Positions 34,471 to 42,183 of a DNA stretch of 64,000 nucleotides are shown piece after piece; position 1 is the first letter of the stretch; each line of letters begins with the position of its first letter. The notes below the pieces were generated by a model. It saw only the letters and a list, made by a program, of their open reading frames with translations, was not told the origin of the DNA and made no database searches. The position numbers and the translations under genes are program-made. Origin of the DNA: Alphaproteobacteria bacterium (GTDB taxonomy: Bacteria; Pseudomonadota; Alphaproteobacteria; UBA6615); the NCBI GenBank assembly GCA_011087645.1, contig JAALLF010000001.1:1-64000 (forward strand), written 5' to 3'.

Positions 34471-35265
34471 CTACCGGCCGGTGAATTTGGGCTTTTCCTT
34501 GTTCAGAAAAGCCTGGGTGGCGATCTTGTGGTCTTCGGTCATCTGCGACATGGCCTCGAAATTGAAGGCGGTATCGAGGACCGCATTGGCGACTTGTTTA
34601 AGCCCCAAATTGACCGCCGCCTTGGTCCAGCGAATGGCATTGGTCGCGCCGCCGGCCAGCCGCTCGGCCATACCGTAGACCGCATCGTCGAGCTGACCCG
34701 CCGGCACCGCGTGATTGATCAGGCCGATCTCCGCTGCCTGTGTGGCGGTCAACAGATCGCCGGTCAGCAAATATTCCTTGGCCCGCGGATAGCCGATCAA
34801 TTGCGGCCAGATCACCGCACCGCCATCACCGGCGACCAAACCGACCGAAACATGCGGATCGCCGAGCTTGGCCGTATCGGCGGCGTAGATGATGTCGCTG
34901 AACAGCGCCAGGGTACAGCCCAGGCCAATGGCGTGGCCGGGTAAGCGCGCGATCACCGGCTGTTCGATATCGAGCAGGCTATTGAGCACCCGCTTCCCCT
35001 CCCAGACCGTGCGCGCAAAGGCCTTGGGGTCGCCATGCATGTCGTCGATCCAATCGAGATCACCGCCGGCGCAAAACGCTTTACCGGCGCCGGTAAAGAC
35101 CACCACATCGGTCTTCTCGTCGCCGGCCACATCGTAGAAAATGCGCGACAGTTCCTCATGCAACTCTTCGTCAATGGCGTTGAGCTGTTCGGGCCGGTTC
35201 ATGGTAAGCGTCAATATACGATCGCGACGCTTGGCCGTGATGGCGTTGTATGAATCGTAATTCAC
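34471..35265 (-). CDS. Enoyl-CoA hydratase/isomerase family protein
   Basis: A 264-residue crotonase-fold protein. FTGAGKAFCAGGDL is the oxyanion-hole motif with the AGGD signature, and LPGHAIGLGCTLAL forms the second half of the pocket. Position-specific glutamates of classical hydratases are not obvious (SDIIYAADTAKLGDP follows), so isomerase, hydrolase or another crotonase activity remains possible. It is the first gene of the four-gene minus-strand operon. Confidence 0.85.
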   Translation of the reverse strand: MNYDSYNAITAKRRDRILTLTMNRPEQLNAIDEELHEELSRIFYDVAGDEKTDVVVFTGAGKAFCAGGDLDWIDDMHGDPKAFARTVWEGKRVLNSLLDIEQPVIARLPGHAIGLGCTLALFSDIIYAADTAKLGDPHVSVGLVAGDGGAVIWPQLIGYPRAKEYLLTGDLLTATQAAEIGLINHAVPAGQLDDAVYGMAERLAGGATNAIRWTKAAVNLGLKQVANAVLDTAFNFEAMSQMTEDHKIATQAFLNKEKPKFTGR

Positions 35266-35347
35266 AAGTCCCTCCCCCCTAATGCGGCGTCACCGATCTT
35301 GCTGCCGATCGCCGCTGTAGCCCTTGTTCGTCAAGCGCTTACGCCGG

Positions 35348-35905
35348 TCACCTCGAATTTGGAGTGCGCAATTTAAGTTTCAGCCCAACCACTTCGTAAA
35401 TGTCGAGACCGGTCAGCGCACAGATCTCGAGCATGGGCATACTCGTTTCCTGCAACAACACTTTGGCGTGGCTTTGCGGGTTACGCTTGGAACCCTTACG
35501 CCGGGGCGCTTGAACGGAACCGCGCTTGCGGGCGTCGCTGTCCAAACCGCGCTCATAGGCCTCCGCCAAGGCCGCGTCTCGCCGCGCCTTATCGTTCGAC
35601 ACCCAATTGTCCATCATATGAATATGACGGCCCAGGTCACGCGCCTGTTTATGATGCGGTCCCTTGCGCTCAACGTCACGCTTCTTGGGAAGCTCGGGCA
35701 CGGGTCCGCCGCTAGCGGCTTCATCGAGGGTCATGCCATGGCGTTTCGCCAAACGCATCGCCGCCGCCAACGCCGCGGCACGCTCTCCGTCGAACGGACT
35801 TTCGGCGGCGAGCTTCAGAAGATTGTGAAAACGCGTTCGCTCCGCCTCGTTGAAGGGGCGGGAGTCGGCATTCTTATCCGCAGTTTGGGCATCGGTGTGA
35901 CTCAT
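35348..35905 (-). CDS. DUF2786-like protein with C-terminal helix-turn-helix-like segment
   Basis: A 185-residue soluble protein. Residues about 20-60 (LLKLAAESPFDGERAAALAAAM then RLAKRHGMTLDEA) resemble DUF2786, a small helical domain. The middle is very basic (RKGPHHKQ, RRKGSKRNPQ). The last 40 residues, with ETSMPMLEICALTGLDIYEV, look like a small helix-turn-helix. DNA or RNA binding is possible but unproven. ATG 35905 is preferred over the GTG at 35923. It lies 82 bases downstream, on the same strand, from the terminator of the candidate small RNA. Confidence 0.6.
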   Translation of the reverse strand: MSHTDAQTADKNADSRPFNEAERTRFHNLLKLAAESPFDGERAAALAAAMRLAKRHGMTLDEAASGGPVPELPKKRDVERKGPHHKQARDLGRHIHMMDNWVSNDKARRDAALAEAYERGLDSDARKRGSVQAPRRKGSKRNPQSHAKVLLQETSMPMLEICALTGLDIYEVVGLKLKLRTPNSR

Positions 35906-35986
35906 AACCGCGGAGTATATCACGGTTCGCGGCAGAAACCCGCGTTTACACAGTATAACCGGTGGATTTTTTCAGCGAGGCACCCC

Positions 35987-36028
35987 AAAAAAACGGTGGG
36001 GCCCGCTTGCGTTAAACGAGCCCCACCG
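35987..36028 (-). terminator. Rho-independent terminator without a protein gene upstream
   Basis: Nine-base perfect arms (CGGTGGGGC and complement, 35994-36002 and 36020-36028) with a 17-base loop; on the minus strand the stem is followed by seven T. No minus-strand reading frame precedes it for 250 bases, so it should end a non-coding transcript. Confidence 0.9.
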
Positions 36029-36134
36029 AATAACCATGGAGAGGACTAAAAAGGTACACTGCGGAACAGGAAACGGGGGGAGTGGTCGCCTGACCCGCAG
36101 CCCTGACGGCCTCAGAAGAGGTCGACTAGTCACA
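35987..36134 (-). ncRNA. Candidate trans-acting small RNA with pyrimidine-rich loops
   Basis: On the minus strand a perfect TATAAT (36146-36141) is followed, after about seven bases, by a predicted start near 36134. The transcript would be about 148 nt and end at the T7 terminator. No convincing TTGACA-like -35 box is visible at the right spacing. Predicted local hairpins include CCTC-TTCT-GAGG, GGTC-AGGC-GACC and a CTGCGG/CCGCAG stem. Exposed segments CCTCTTC, ACTCCCCCC, CCTGTTCC and GTCCTCTCC are complementary to Shine-Dalgarno sequences, the hallmark of several alphaproteobacterial small RNAs. There is no reading frame of note in it. It does not match 4.5S, tmRNA or RNase P cores as far as I can tell. 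Confidence 0.6.
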
Positions 36135-36140
36135 GATACA

Positions 36141-36146
36141 ATTATA
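36141..36146 (-). promoter_or_regulatory. -10 box of the candidate small RNA
   Basis: TATAAT on the minus strand. The six bases 17 positions upstream (TTCCCC) are not a standard -35, so an activator or alternative promoter class may be needed. Confidence 0.5.
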
Positions 36147-36278
36147 GTTCGGACAGTATTTTTGGGGAATTTCATTTAAATACAATTTGTTGCAAATTTT
36201 ATAACAATGCCCCGAGTATCGCCGTAAACCAGTATCTACAACGGTTTGCGCGAACGCTCACAGCGAAGGAGAGAGTAA

Positions 36279-37031
36279 ATGAATAGATTGGAAGGCAGGG
36301 TCGCTGTCGTCAGCGGCGCCGGTGGTGGGATCGGCAGCGCCATCTGCCGCCGCTTTGCCGCTGAAGGTGCGGCGGTGGTTTGCGTCGATATAAACCGCGA
36401 GACCGTCGCGGCCACGGCCACTGGCCTTACCGATGACGGCGCGCGGGCCACCGCCATTGCCGCCGACGTGGCCGAAGAAGCAACCGCGGAAACGGCGGTC
36501 GCCGCGGCGCGCGATCAATTTGGCGGCCTCGATATCCTGGTCAATAACGCGGTGTACGATCTTCCTCTCGCGCCGCTGACCGAGATCTCTCTCGACGACT
36601 GGCGGCGCACCATGGACGTTAACCTCAACAGCGCTTTTCTGATGTCGAAGCACGCCATTCCGGCAATGGTCGAGCGCGGCGGTGGCAGCATCATCCATAT
36701 CGCGTCACAACTCGGCCGCACCGCGCGGCCTGGACGGCCCTGGTACTGCGCGCAAAAGGCCGCGTTGATCAACCTCGCGCGCGCCATGGCGCTCGACCAT
36801 GCCGAGCAAAAAATCCGCGTCAACAGCCTGTCGCCGGGGCCGGTGGAAACCGGCCGCTATCTGGCCAACTTCCCTTCTTCTACCGAAGCTCAGGCGACCT
36901 CCAACACTCTTCTCGATCGGCTGGGCGAGCCCGACGAGATCGCCGCCGGCGCCGCCTTCCTGGCCAGCGACGACGCCTCGTTCATGACCGGTAGCGATTT
37001 GCTGATCGATGGCGGCTATACGGTTCCCTAA
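36279..37031 (+). CDS. SDR family oxidoreductase
   Basis: A 250-residue classical short-chain dehydrogenase. VAVVSGAGGGIGSAIC is the cofactor motif (with SGAGGG instead of TGASSG), VNNAVYD replaces the usual NNAG, and the catalytic Tyr-Lys pair is in RPWYCAQKAAL. A GAAGGAGAG ribosome site precedes the ATG. Substrate is unknown. It ends 84 bases upstream of homogentisate dioxygenase on the same strand, but the operator-like palindrome and promoter region between them make separate control likely. Confidence 0.85.
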   Translation: MNRLEGRVAVVSGAGGGIGSAICRRFAAEGAAVVCVDINRETVAATATGLTDDGARATAIAADVAEEATAETAVAAARDQFGGLDILVNNAVYDLPLAPLTEISLDDWRRTMDVNLNSAFLMSKHAIPAMVERGGGSIIHIASQLGRTARPGRPWYCAQKAALINLARAMALDHAEQKIRVNSLSPGPVETGRYLANFPSSTEAQATSNTLLDRLGEPDEIAAGAAFLASDDASFMTGSDLLIDGGYTVP

Positions 37032-37060
37032 TAAATCGGTGGAATTATTCGCGCTTGGAA

Positions 37061-37080
37061 TTAGTTACATATGTAACTAA
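37061..37080. promoter_or_regulatory. Perfect 20-bp palindrome, probable operator of hmgA
   Basis: Half-site TTAGTTACAT followed directly by its exact complement, ending 35 bases before the hmgA ATG. Size, symmetry and TTAC..GTAA core are typical of a MarR- or GntR-type dimer operator. No regulator gene of these classes is in the window. Confidence 0.75.
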
Positions 37081-37115
37081 TATTGATTTCGACTCGAAAA
37101 CCCAGCGAGGGCGAG

Positions 37116-38417
37116 ATGGATAACGTTACCGCCACCAAGCTTGCGTACCAGTCGGGCTTCGGCAACAGGTTTGCCAGCGAAGCTGTCGCGAATACTCTAC
37201 CCCAGGGGCAAAACTCGCCGCAGAGGGTCGCGCACGGGCTGTATGCAGAGGGGATCAGCGGTACCGCGTTCACCGCGCCACGGGCTGAGAACCGCAGCAC
37301 TTGGTGCTATCGAATCCGGCCTTCGGCGGTGCATCCGCCGTTTCGCCAAATCGATAATGGCGCGCTGCGCACCGCGCCTATCGACGAGATCCCGCCGCCC
37401 AACCAGTTGCGCTGGGACCCGCTCCCCCTGCCCAACGAGCCGACCGATTTCATCGCCGGGCTGATCACCTTGGGCGGTAACGGCGACGCCGCCGGTCATA
37501 GCGGTATCGCTATCCACGTCTATGCCACCAACAATTCAATGGAAGATCGCTTTTTGCAAAACAGCGACGGCGAGATGCTGTTGGTGCCCCAGCAAGGCCG
37601 GCTCGTGCTGCATACTGAGCTGGGGGTTCTCGATGTCGCGCCCGGTGAAATCGCCGTGCTACCCCGAGGCCTTAAATTCCGCGTCGATCTGCCGGACGGA
37701 CCGGCGCGCGGATATGTCTGCGAAAACTACGGCCAGATGCTGCGCCTGCCCGAACTCGGGCCGATCGGCGCCAATGGGTTAGCGAACCCGCGCGATTTCC
37801 TGAGTCCCGTTGCCGCGTTCGAAGACCGTACCGGCGCCTTCGAACTGGTGTTCAAGTTCCAAGGCAACCTTTGGGCGACTGAACTCGACCGCTCCCCCCT
37901 CGACGTGGTCGGCTGGCACGGCAACTACGTGCCGTATAAGTATGATCTGGCAAACTTCATGGTCATCAACACGGTGAGCTTCGACCATGCCGACCCGTCG
38001 ATCTTCACCGTGCTGACGTCCCCCTCAGGACAGGCAGGTACGGCCAATCTCGACTTCGTCATTTTCCCGCCGCGCTGGAGCGTGGCCGAACACACATTCC
38101 GGCCGCCTTGGTTCCATCGCAACTTCATGAGCGAATTCATGGGGCTGATCACTGGTGCCTATGACGCCAAGTCCGGAGGCTTCAGCCCGGGCGGCGCCAG
38201 CTTGCACAACTGCATGGCCGCCCACGGCCCCGACGCTGATACCTTTACCGCCGCCTCGCAGGCCGATCTCGTCCCGCAAAAAATCAGCGACACCATGGCT
38301 TTCATGTTCGAGACCAGATACGCCGTGCGGCCAACCAAGTTTGCCCTCACCTGCCCGCAGCTCCAGGCCGACTACTATAAATGCTGGGAAGGCCTGGACG
38401 CCCGCTTCCGGCCCTAG
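37116..38417 (+). CDS. hmgA: Homogentisate 1,2-dioxygenase
   Basis: A 433-residue iron dioxygenase, the family's normal length. [13 protein letters not shown] at the N-terminus is diagnostic. The iron-ligand regions [16 protein letters not shown] (His and Glu) and [11 protein letters not shown] (second His) are intact. It opens the ring of homogentisate to maleylacetoacetate in tyrosine and phenylalanine breakdown. The downstream maleylacetoacetate isomerase and fumarylacetoacetase are not beside it; a FAH-family gene at 45.5 kb is a different subfamily. ATG 37116 with GAGGGCGAG before it is preferred to an in-frame TTG at 37083. A perfect palindrome lies just upstream, so substrate-responsive repression is likely. 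Confidence 0.92.
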   Translation: MDNVTATKLAYQSGFGNRFASEAVANTLPQGQNSPQRVAHGLYAEGISGTAFTAPRAENRSTWCYRIRPSAVHPPFRQIDNGALRTAPIDEIPPPNQLRWDPLPLPNEPTDFIAGLITLGGNGDAAGHSGIAIHVYATNNSMEDRFLQNSDGEMLLVPQQGRLVLHTELGVLDVAPGEIAVLPRGLKFRVDLPDGPARGYVCENYGQMLRLPELGPIGANGLANPRDFLSPVAAFEDRTGAFELVFKFQGNLWATELDRSPLDVVGWHGNYVPYKYDLANFMVINTVSFDHADPSIFTVLTSPSGQAGTANLDFVIFPPRWSVAEHTFRPPWFHRNFMSEFMGLITGAYDAKSGGFSPGGASLHNCMAAHGPDADTFTAASQADLVPQKISDTMAFMFETRYAVRPTKFALTCPQLQADYYKCWEGLDARFRP

Positions 38418-38438
38418 CGCCATCCGGCCGACAGAAAA

Positions 38439-38463
38439 CGGGGGCTCCAAGCTGGAACCCCCG
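38439..38463 (-). terminator. Terminator hairpin between convergent genes
   Basis: CGGGGG-C-TCC pairs with GGA-A-CCCCCG over a five-base loop with one mismatch. On the minus strand it is followed by TTTTCTGT, so it best serves the secreted-protein gene; on the plus strand it may also stop hmgA transcripts. Confidence 0.7.
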
Positions 38464-38487
38464 CCTTCTCAATGAGACGCCGAAGCG

Positions 38488-39240
38488 TTACTTGGCAGCG
38501 ACTTCCCAAGCACCTTGATCGGGGAGCAGCGCAAAGATCTGCACATGGGTGCGATTGCCGAACTGGCCTGGATCCTTGCCATAGGTCTTGCCGTCGCTGT
38601 GGTAGGCGAGCGCCATGGCCGACGCCAACAATTCATTGCCCAAGGGTAGGCACGGCGTGAAGGTCTCGGTGTAGGTCGCCGTACCGTCAGTGCCGGCGGT
38701 CAGAACCGACTGGGTGCCGTCGCGCGCGCCCATCGGGAAATCGATCGTCGAGAACGGACAATCCGCACAACCCATATGGGGTTTGCCGACCATGAAATTC
38801 CATACCGTATAGGTACCGTTAGGCACCAGTTTCTCGAAATCGATATTCAACGTCGCGGTGCCGCCTTTACACGAATAAGCGGCGGTGCCGGTGCCGGCGA
38901 GCCACTCGCCCAAGGTCACGCCCAGCGCCGTACCCTTGGTAAAGGGGCCGGTCTGGGTTGTTGCGAACGGGGCGTGGTGATGCGGGTCTTTGGTCGTGTA
39001 GACCGGAAAGTCGAGATACTTTTTGGCCTCAGTAGCAGTCACCCGATAGACCTTGCCGGAACCGGGCACTTTCTCGACAAACGCGTCCTGCTCGACCATG
39101 CCCGCGGCGACATGATTGACGAAAGTGATATCGCTGACCATCAGTTCTGTTTGCTGTGCGTTGGCTACACCGCCCGAGATCAGGAACGCGGCGGGTATGG
39201 CCATAATTGCGAACACTATTCCAAAAAATCTCGAAGTCAT
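38488..39240 (-). CDS. Secreted protein of unknown function
   Basis: A 250-residue protein that I do not recognise. It has a clear signal peptide ending at ANA-QQ (residue 28). The mature part contains HHHAPFATT, a VWNFMVGKPHMGCADC segment, FTPCLPLGNELLASAM and four cysteines (in SCKGG, GCADC and TPCLP), suggesting disulfides or metal binding in the periplasm or outside. The tail NRTHVQIFALLPD is beta-like. ATG 39240 is chosen because GAGGTGG lies six bases before it. It stands alone, convergent with hmgA and followed by a terminator. Its histidines and cysteines could bind metal; that is speculation. Confidence 0.65.
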   Translation of the reverse strand: MTSRFFGIVFAIMAIPAAFLISGGVANAQQTELMVSDITFVNHVAAGMVEQDAFVEKVPGSGKVYRVTATEAKKYLDFPVYTTKDPHHHAPFATTQTGPFTKGTALGVTLGEWLAGTGTAAYSCKGGTATLNIDFEKLVPNGTYTVWNFMVGKPHMGCADCPFSTIDFPMGARDGTQSVLTAGTDGTATYTETFTPCLPLGNELLASAMALAYHSDGKTYGKDPGQFGNRTHVQIFALLPDQGAWEVAAK

Positions 39241-39469
39241 CGTTTCCACCTCTTATTTGTGCCGCTGGCGACTGAATAACGGTTCAATCGCCGTTACGGC
39301 GTGGGATTGAACACGATCTGGGTCGTTCGGGCCCAGTACAACCTGATGCGAATTCGTGCTCATGGACTGCACGTAGGAAGCCCCTTCGCACACCAATGTG
39401 ACGGCGATCACAGGGGCTCACATTTTCTTGACTAGGGTGGATTCCCAATCGGGGAAGGCGATGCCGGGA

Positions 39470-40123
39470 TTAGCGCACCCGCTGCTCGGGTCCGCGGCCA
39501 CGATAGGCGTCGATGAACGCGGCGGCCGCGGCCGGATCGAACCGGCGCAGACGTAGCAATCGGTTCCAGGTCGCCAAAACGACGCGTTGGCCGATACCTG
39601 GCATGGGTACCGCCAAAACCCCGTCCCAAACGCCGGTAAACAACCCGGTCCATTCCTCGATCACCGCCTGGTCGACGGGGTCGAGTTCGTCATAATAGAT
39701 GACGATATGGCCGTGCTCTTGAGAATGAACCAGCCGTTCAGGCCATTGCGGTTCGGTATAGAATCCGGCCCGCAACGGTCGAGAATCGTGGTCACCCGAG
39801 GTGGGAAATTGGCTTCGATAGGTTATGCGTTGGCCAATCGGCAGGTGATCATTGCCATCGGAGGGAAATGTTTGCACGCGTTCCAAGGCATCGACGCCAG
39901 AGGCCGCCAGCGCATCGAAGTCGCTGGTTGCGCGCGTCAAGTTCCAGATAAACGCTCCACCGCCGACAATCACCACAGCGAGAATGACGCCGACGATCAA
40001 CCGGTCGCGACTTCGCTGTTTACCGCTGACGTTCGGCCCCCAATTAAGACGGCGCGACTGTGATTGGCGTCCCTTGCGAGATTTGCTCTTGCGTTGGCCG
40101 CCACCGCGTTTCGATTTCGCCAT
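39470..40123 (-). CDS. DUF3105 domain membrane-anchored protein
   Basis: A 217-residue protein: a strongly basic N-terminal tail (KSKRGGGQRKSKSRKGRQ), one membrane helix (LIVGVILAVVIVGGGAFIW, residues about 44-62), and a C-terminal DUF3105 domain with FPTSGDHD, GFYTEPQWPERLVHSQEHG and IVIYYDELDP motifs (shown in parts). The His-Asp and His-His-rich motifs are conserved in DUF3105 but its function is unknown. Orientation with a positive N-terminus inside suggests the domain faces the periplasm. ATG 40123 is preferred to the upstream frame start at 40237. It does not appear to share an operon with neighbours. Confidence 0.75.
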   Translation of the reverse strand: MAKSKRGGGQRKSKSRKGRQSQSRRLNWGPNVSGKQRSRDRLIVGVILAVVIVGGGAFIWNLTRATSDFDALAASGVDALERVQTFPSDGNDHLPIGQRITYRSQFPTSGDHDSRPLRAGFYTEPQWPERLVHSQEHGHIVIYYDELDPVDQAVIEEWTGLFTGVWDGVLAVPMPGIGQRVVLATWNRLLRLRRFDPAAAAAFIDAYRGRGPEQRVR

Positions 40124-40258
40124 TGTCCTTCGCCTCGCCGTTCTTTGCGCCCGGGTCCAAATATAGCAAACTGAGTGTAGCAAACTTAGGGGGCGCCAGA
40201 CCGTACAAACTGTCCCCTTTTGTATTTCGAAGATCAACCCCAGCTCGAAGGTCTGACG

Positions 40259-41257
40259 ATGACCCCAGACTATACGCCGCTGCCCGACCGGGCCCGAAAG
40301 CTGCTCGAGACCGGCGCCGATGCCAGCGGCGATGTGGCCGCAGTTCTGGCCGAAATTGGCACCCTCGACATCCCGCCCTTGGGCCCCAATAGCGACGGCG
40401 ACACCGAAAATGTCGGCGGTCTAACCGTAACCCATCGTTTCGTCCAGGCGCCCGGCGATGGCGAGACCATACGCTGGCACTATGTCGAAGCCGGCGCCGG
40501 ACCGCCGCTTGTACTCTTGCACGGCATCCCGCAATCCTGGTGCATGTGGCAGCCCATCCTACCGGCCTTGGCAGCGCACTTCCGCTGTATCGTCCTAGGC
40601 CTCAAAGGCTATGGCCAAACCCATAATGGGCGCGGCGACTACCGCCATGAGGGCGTCGCGCAACAGGTGATCGCCCTGCTTGACACGCTGGGGATCGACA
40701 CATTCTCACTGTTCAGCCATGACCGCGGCACGGTGCAGGCAGACCATATGGTGGCGCGGATCGCCCCGCGGGTGCGCCGCTGGATCCGCGGCTCGCAGCA
40801 TTTGTGGCACTACCATCCCGACTTGTCGCCGCAGGAACATCTGTTCACCAACTTGGAGACCCGCGACATTTTGCAACAACCCAAAGTCCTCTTGCCGCGC
40901 TTCTTCGGCTGGCTGTGCAAGTATCCGATGCCGCGCGACGCAGTGGTCCGGGCGATCCAGGAATTCAGCCGGCCCGGTGTCGGACTTGCAGTGGAACGAT
41001 ATTTCCAATCGTCGACATTCCGCCAGGAATGGCTCGACCGACGCACCCGTCTTGTCGATGCTTGGCAATGCCCGACGCTTATTCTGCAAGGTTCCGACGA
41101 GCCGCCGATGCCGCGTGAGTTCTACACCGACGATGTCGCCGCCCGGCTGCCCAACGCGCGCATCGCGTTTGTCGATGGCGGGCATTTCTATGTCGAGGAA
41201 AACCCCGAAGGCACTCTCGCGGCCGCCCTGAGGTTTTTGACCGACGATCAAGTTTAA
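40259..41257 (+). CDS. Alpha/beta hydrolase, epoxide hydrolase/dehalogenase-like
   Basis: A 332-residue alpha/beta hydrolase. LLHGIPQSWCMW is the oxyanion-hole HGxP motif, and FSLFSHDRGTVQAD puts an aspartate, not a serine, at the nucleophile elbow, as in epoxide hydrolases and haloalkane or fluoroacetate dehalogenases. VDGGHFYVEENPE supplies the catalytic histidine. The substrate is not predictable. GAAGG lies about eight bases before the ATG. The sulfotransferase gene follows within 20 bases. Confidence 0.8.
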   Translation: MTPDYTPLPDRARKLLETGADASGDVAAVLAEIGTLDIPPLGPNSDGDTENVGGLTVTHRFVQAPGDGETIRWHYVEAGAGPPLVLLHGIPQSWCMWQPILPALAAHFRCIVLGLKGYGQTHNGRGDYRHEGVAQQVIALLDTLGIDTFSLFSHDRGTVQADHMVARIAPRVRRWIRGSQHLWHYHPDLSPQEHLFTNLETRDILQQPKVLLPRFFGWLCKYPMPRDAVVRAIQEFSRPGVGLAVERYFQSSTFRQEWLDRRTRLVDAWQCPTLILQGSDEPPMPREFYTDDVAARLPNARIAFVDGGHFYVEENPEGTLAAALRFLTDDQV

Positions 41258-41273
41258 GGTGCAAGTCAGGGCG

Positions 41274-42146
41274 ATGACCGATATCGAGAAAATCCGCACG
41301 AGACTTAAACAGGAAATACCTCTGTTCGGCGCGACGCCAGCCGAAGTGTCAGCCCTACATGACAGGCTTGCCGCTTCACCGAATGGGCCGCCGCCCGATT
41401 TGAATAGTCTGCAAACCTACTGCTTCTTCATGGGTTATCCCCGCAGCGGCCACAGTTTGGTTGGCGCCCTTCTCGACGCGCACCCTGACATGGTCATAGC
41501 TCACGAGCTTGATGCGATCATGTTCATGGAGGCGAATTTCGATCGAGGCCAAATCGAAAAGCTGCTGATCGAAAACGCCCGCCTGTCCGGGAAGGCAGGG
41601 AGAATCTGGGGACCATACAGTTATCAAGTAGAAGGCCAATGGCAGGGTCGCCATCGTAACATCAGGGTACTCGGCGATAAGAAAGGCGGTATGACCTCTC
41701 TGAGGATAGGCCAGGACCGAAGCAAACTGCCAGCATTGCTCAGGCTATTTGAAAACCGGGTCAAATTTGTACATGTCATACGAAACCCCTTTGACACGAT
41801 CGCGACCCTCACGAGAAAATCGTCGATGGATTTAGCCGGCGCGGCCAAGCGATTCCTCCACCTTGCGGAAACTAATGCATTTATTCGACAAGAACTGGGC
41901 CCGGCGTCGGTTTTGGACGTTTGGCATGAAGAATTCGCAGCCGATCCTTCGGCCGGCCTATCGCAAATTTGCAAATTCCTCGATGTCGAGGCCGACCCCG
42001 CATACCTGACGGCCTGCGCCGACATCGTCGTGTTTAAGGCTCGCCAATCAAGAGACACGTTAGACTGGCCGCAGCGTTTGGTTTCACAGATCGAGGCTGG
42101 AACACGACGCTTCGACTTTCTCAATCGCTATGCGCCCGACGGTTGA
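41274..42146 (+). CDS. Sulfotransferase family protein
   Basis: A 290-residue PAPS-dependent sulfotransferase-like protein. FFMGYPRSGHSLVGALLDAH contains the 5'-phosphosulfate loop (PRSGHS), and FVHVIRNPFDTIATLTRKS the 3'-phosphate-binding loop with RNP and the following serine. It would move a sulfate from PAPS to a hydroxyl of a small molecule, carbohydrate or lipid in the cytoplasm. ATG 41274 is used; a GTG at 41259 in the same frame is possible. It lies after the hydrolase gene, so the two may be coexpressed. Confidence 0.75.
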   Translation: MTDIEKIRTRLKQEIPLFGATPAEVSALHDRLAASPNGPPPDLNSLQTYCFFMGYPRSGHSLVGALLDAHPDMVIAHELDAIMFMEANFDRGQIEKLLIENARLSGKAGRIWGPYSYQVEGQWQGRHRNIRVLGDKKGGMTSLRIGQDRSKLPALLRLFENRVKFVHVIRNPFDTIATLTRKSSMDLAGAAKRFLHLAETNAFIRQELGPASVLDVWHEEFAADPSAGLSQICKFLDVEADPAYLTACADIVVFKARQSRDTLDWPQRLVSQIEAGTRRFDFLNRYAPDG

Positions 42147-42183
42147 AAACGCGGCGATTATTCAGCCGACAACACGTAACAGC

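Noticed and set aside
39380..39416. Nested inverted repeat AGCCCCT / AGGGGCT in the gap between DUF3105 and the secreted protein
   Set aside because: No T run on either strand and a long loop; it may be chance in a GC-rich gap.
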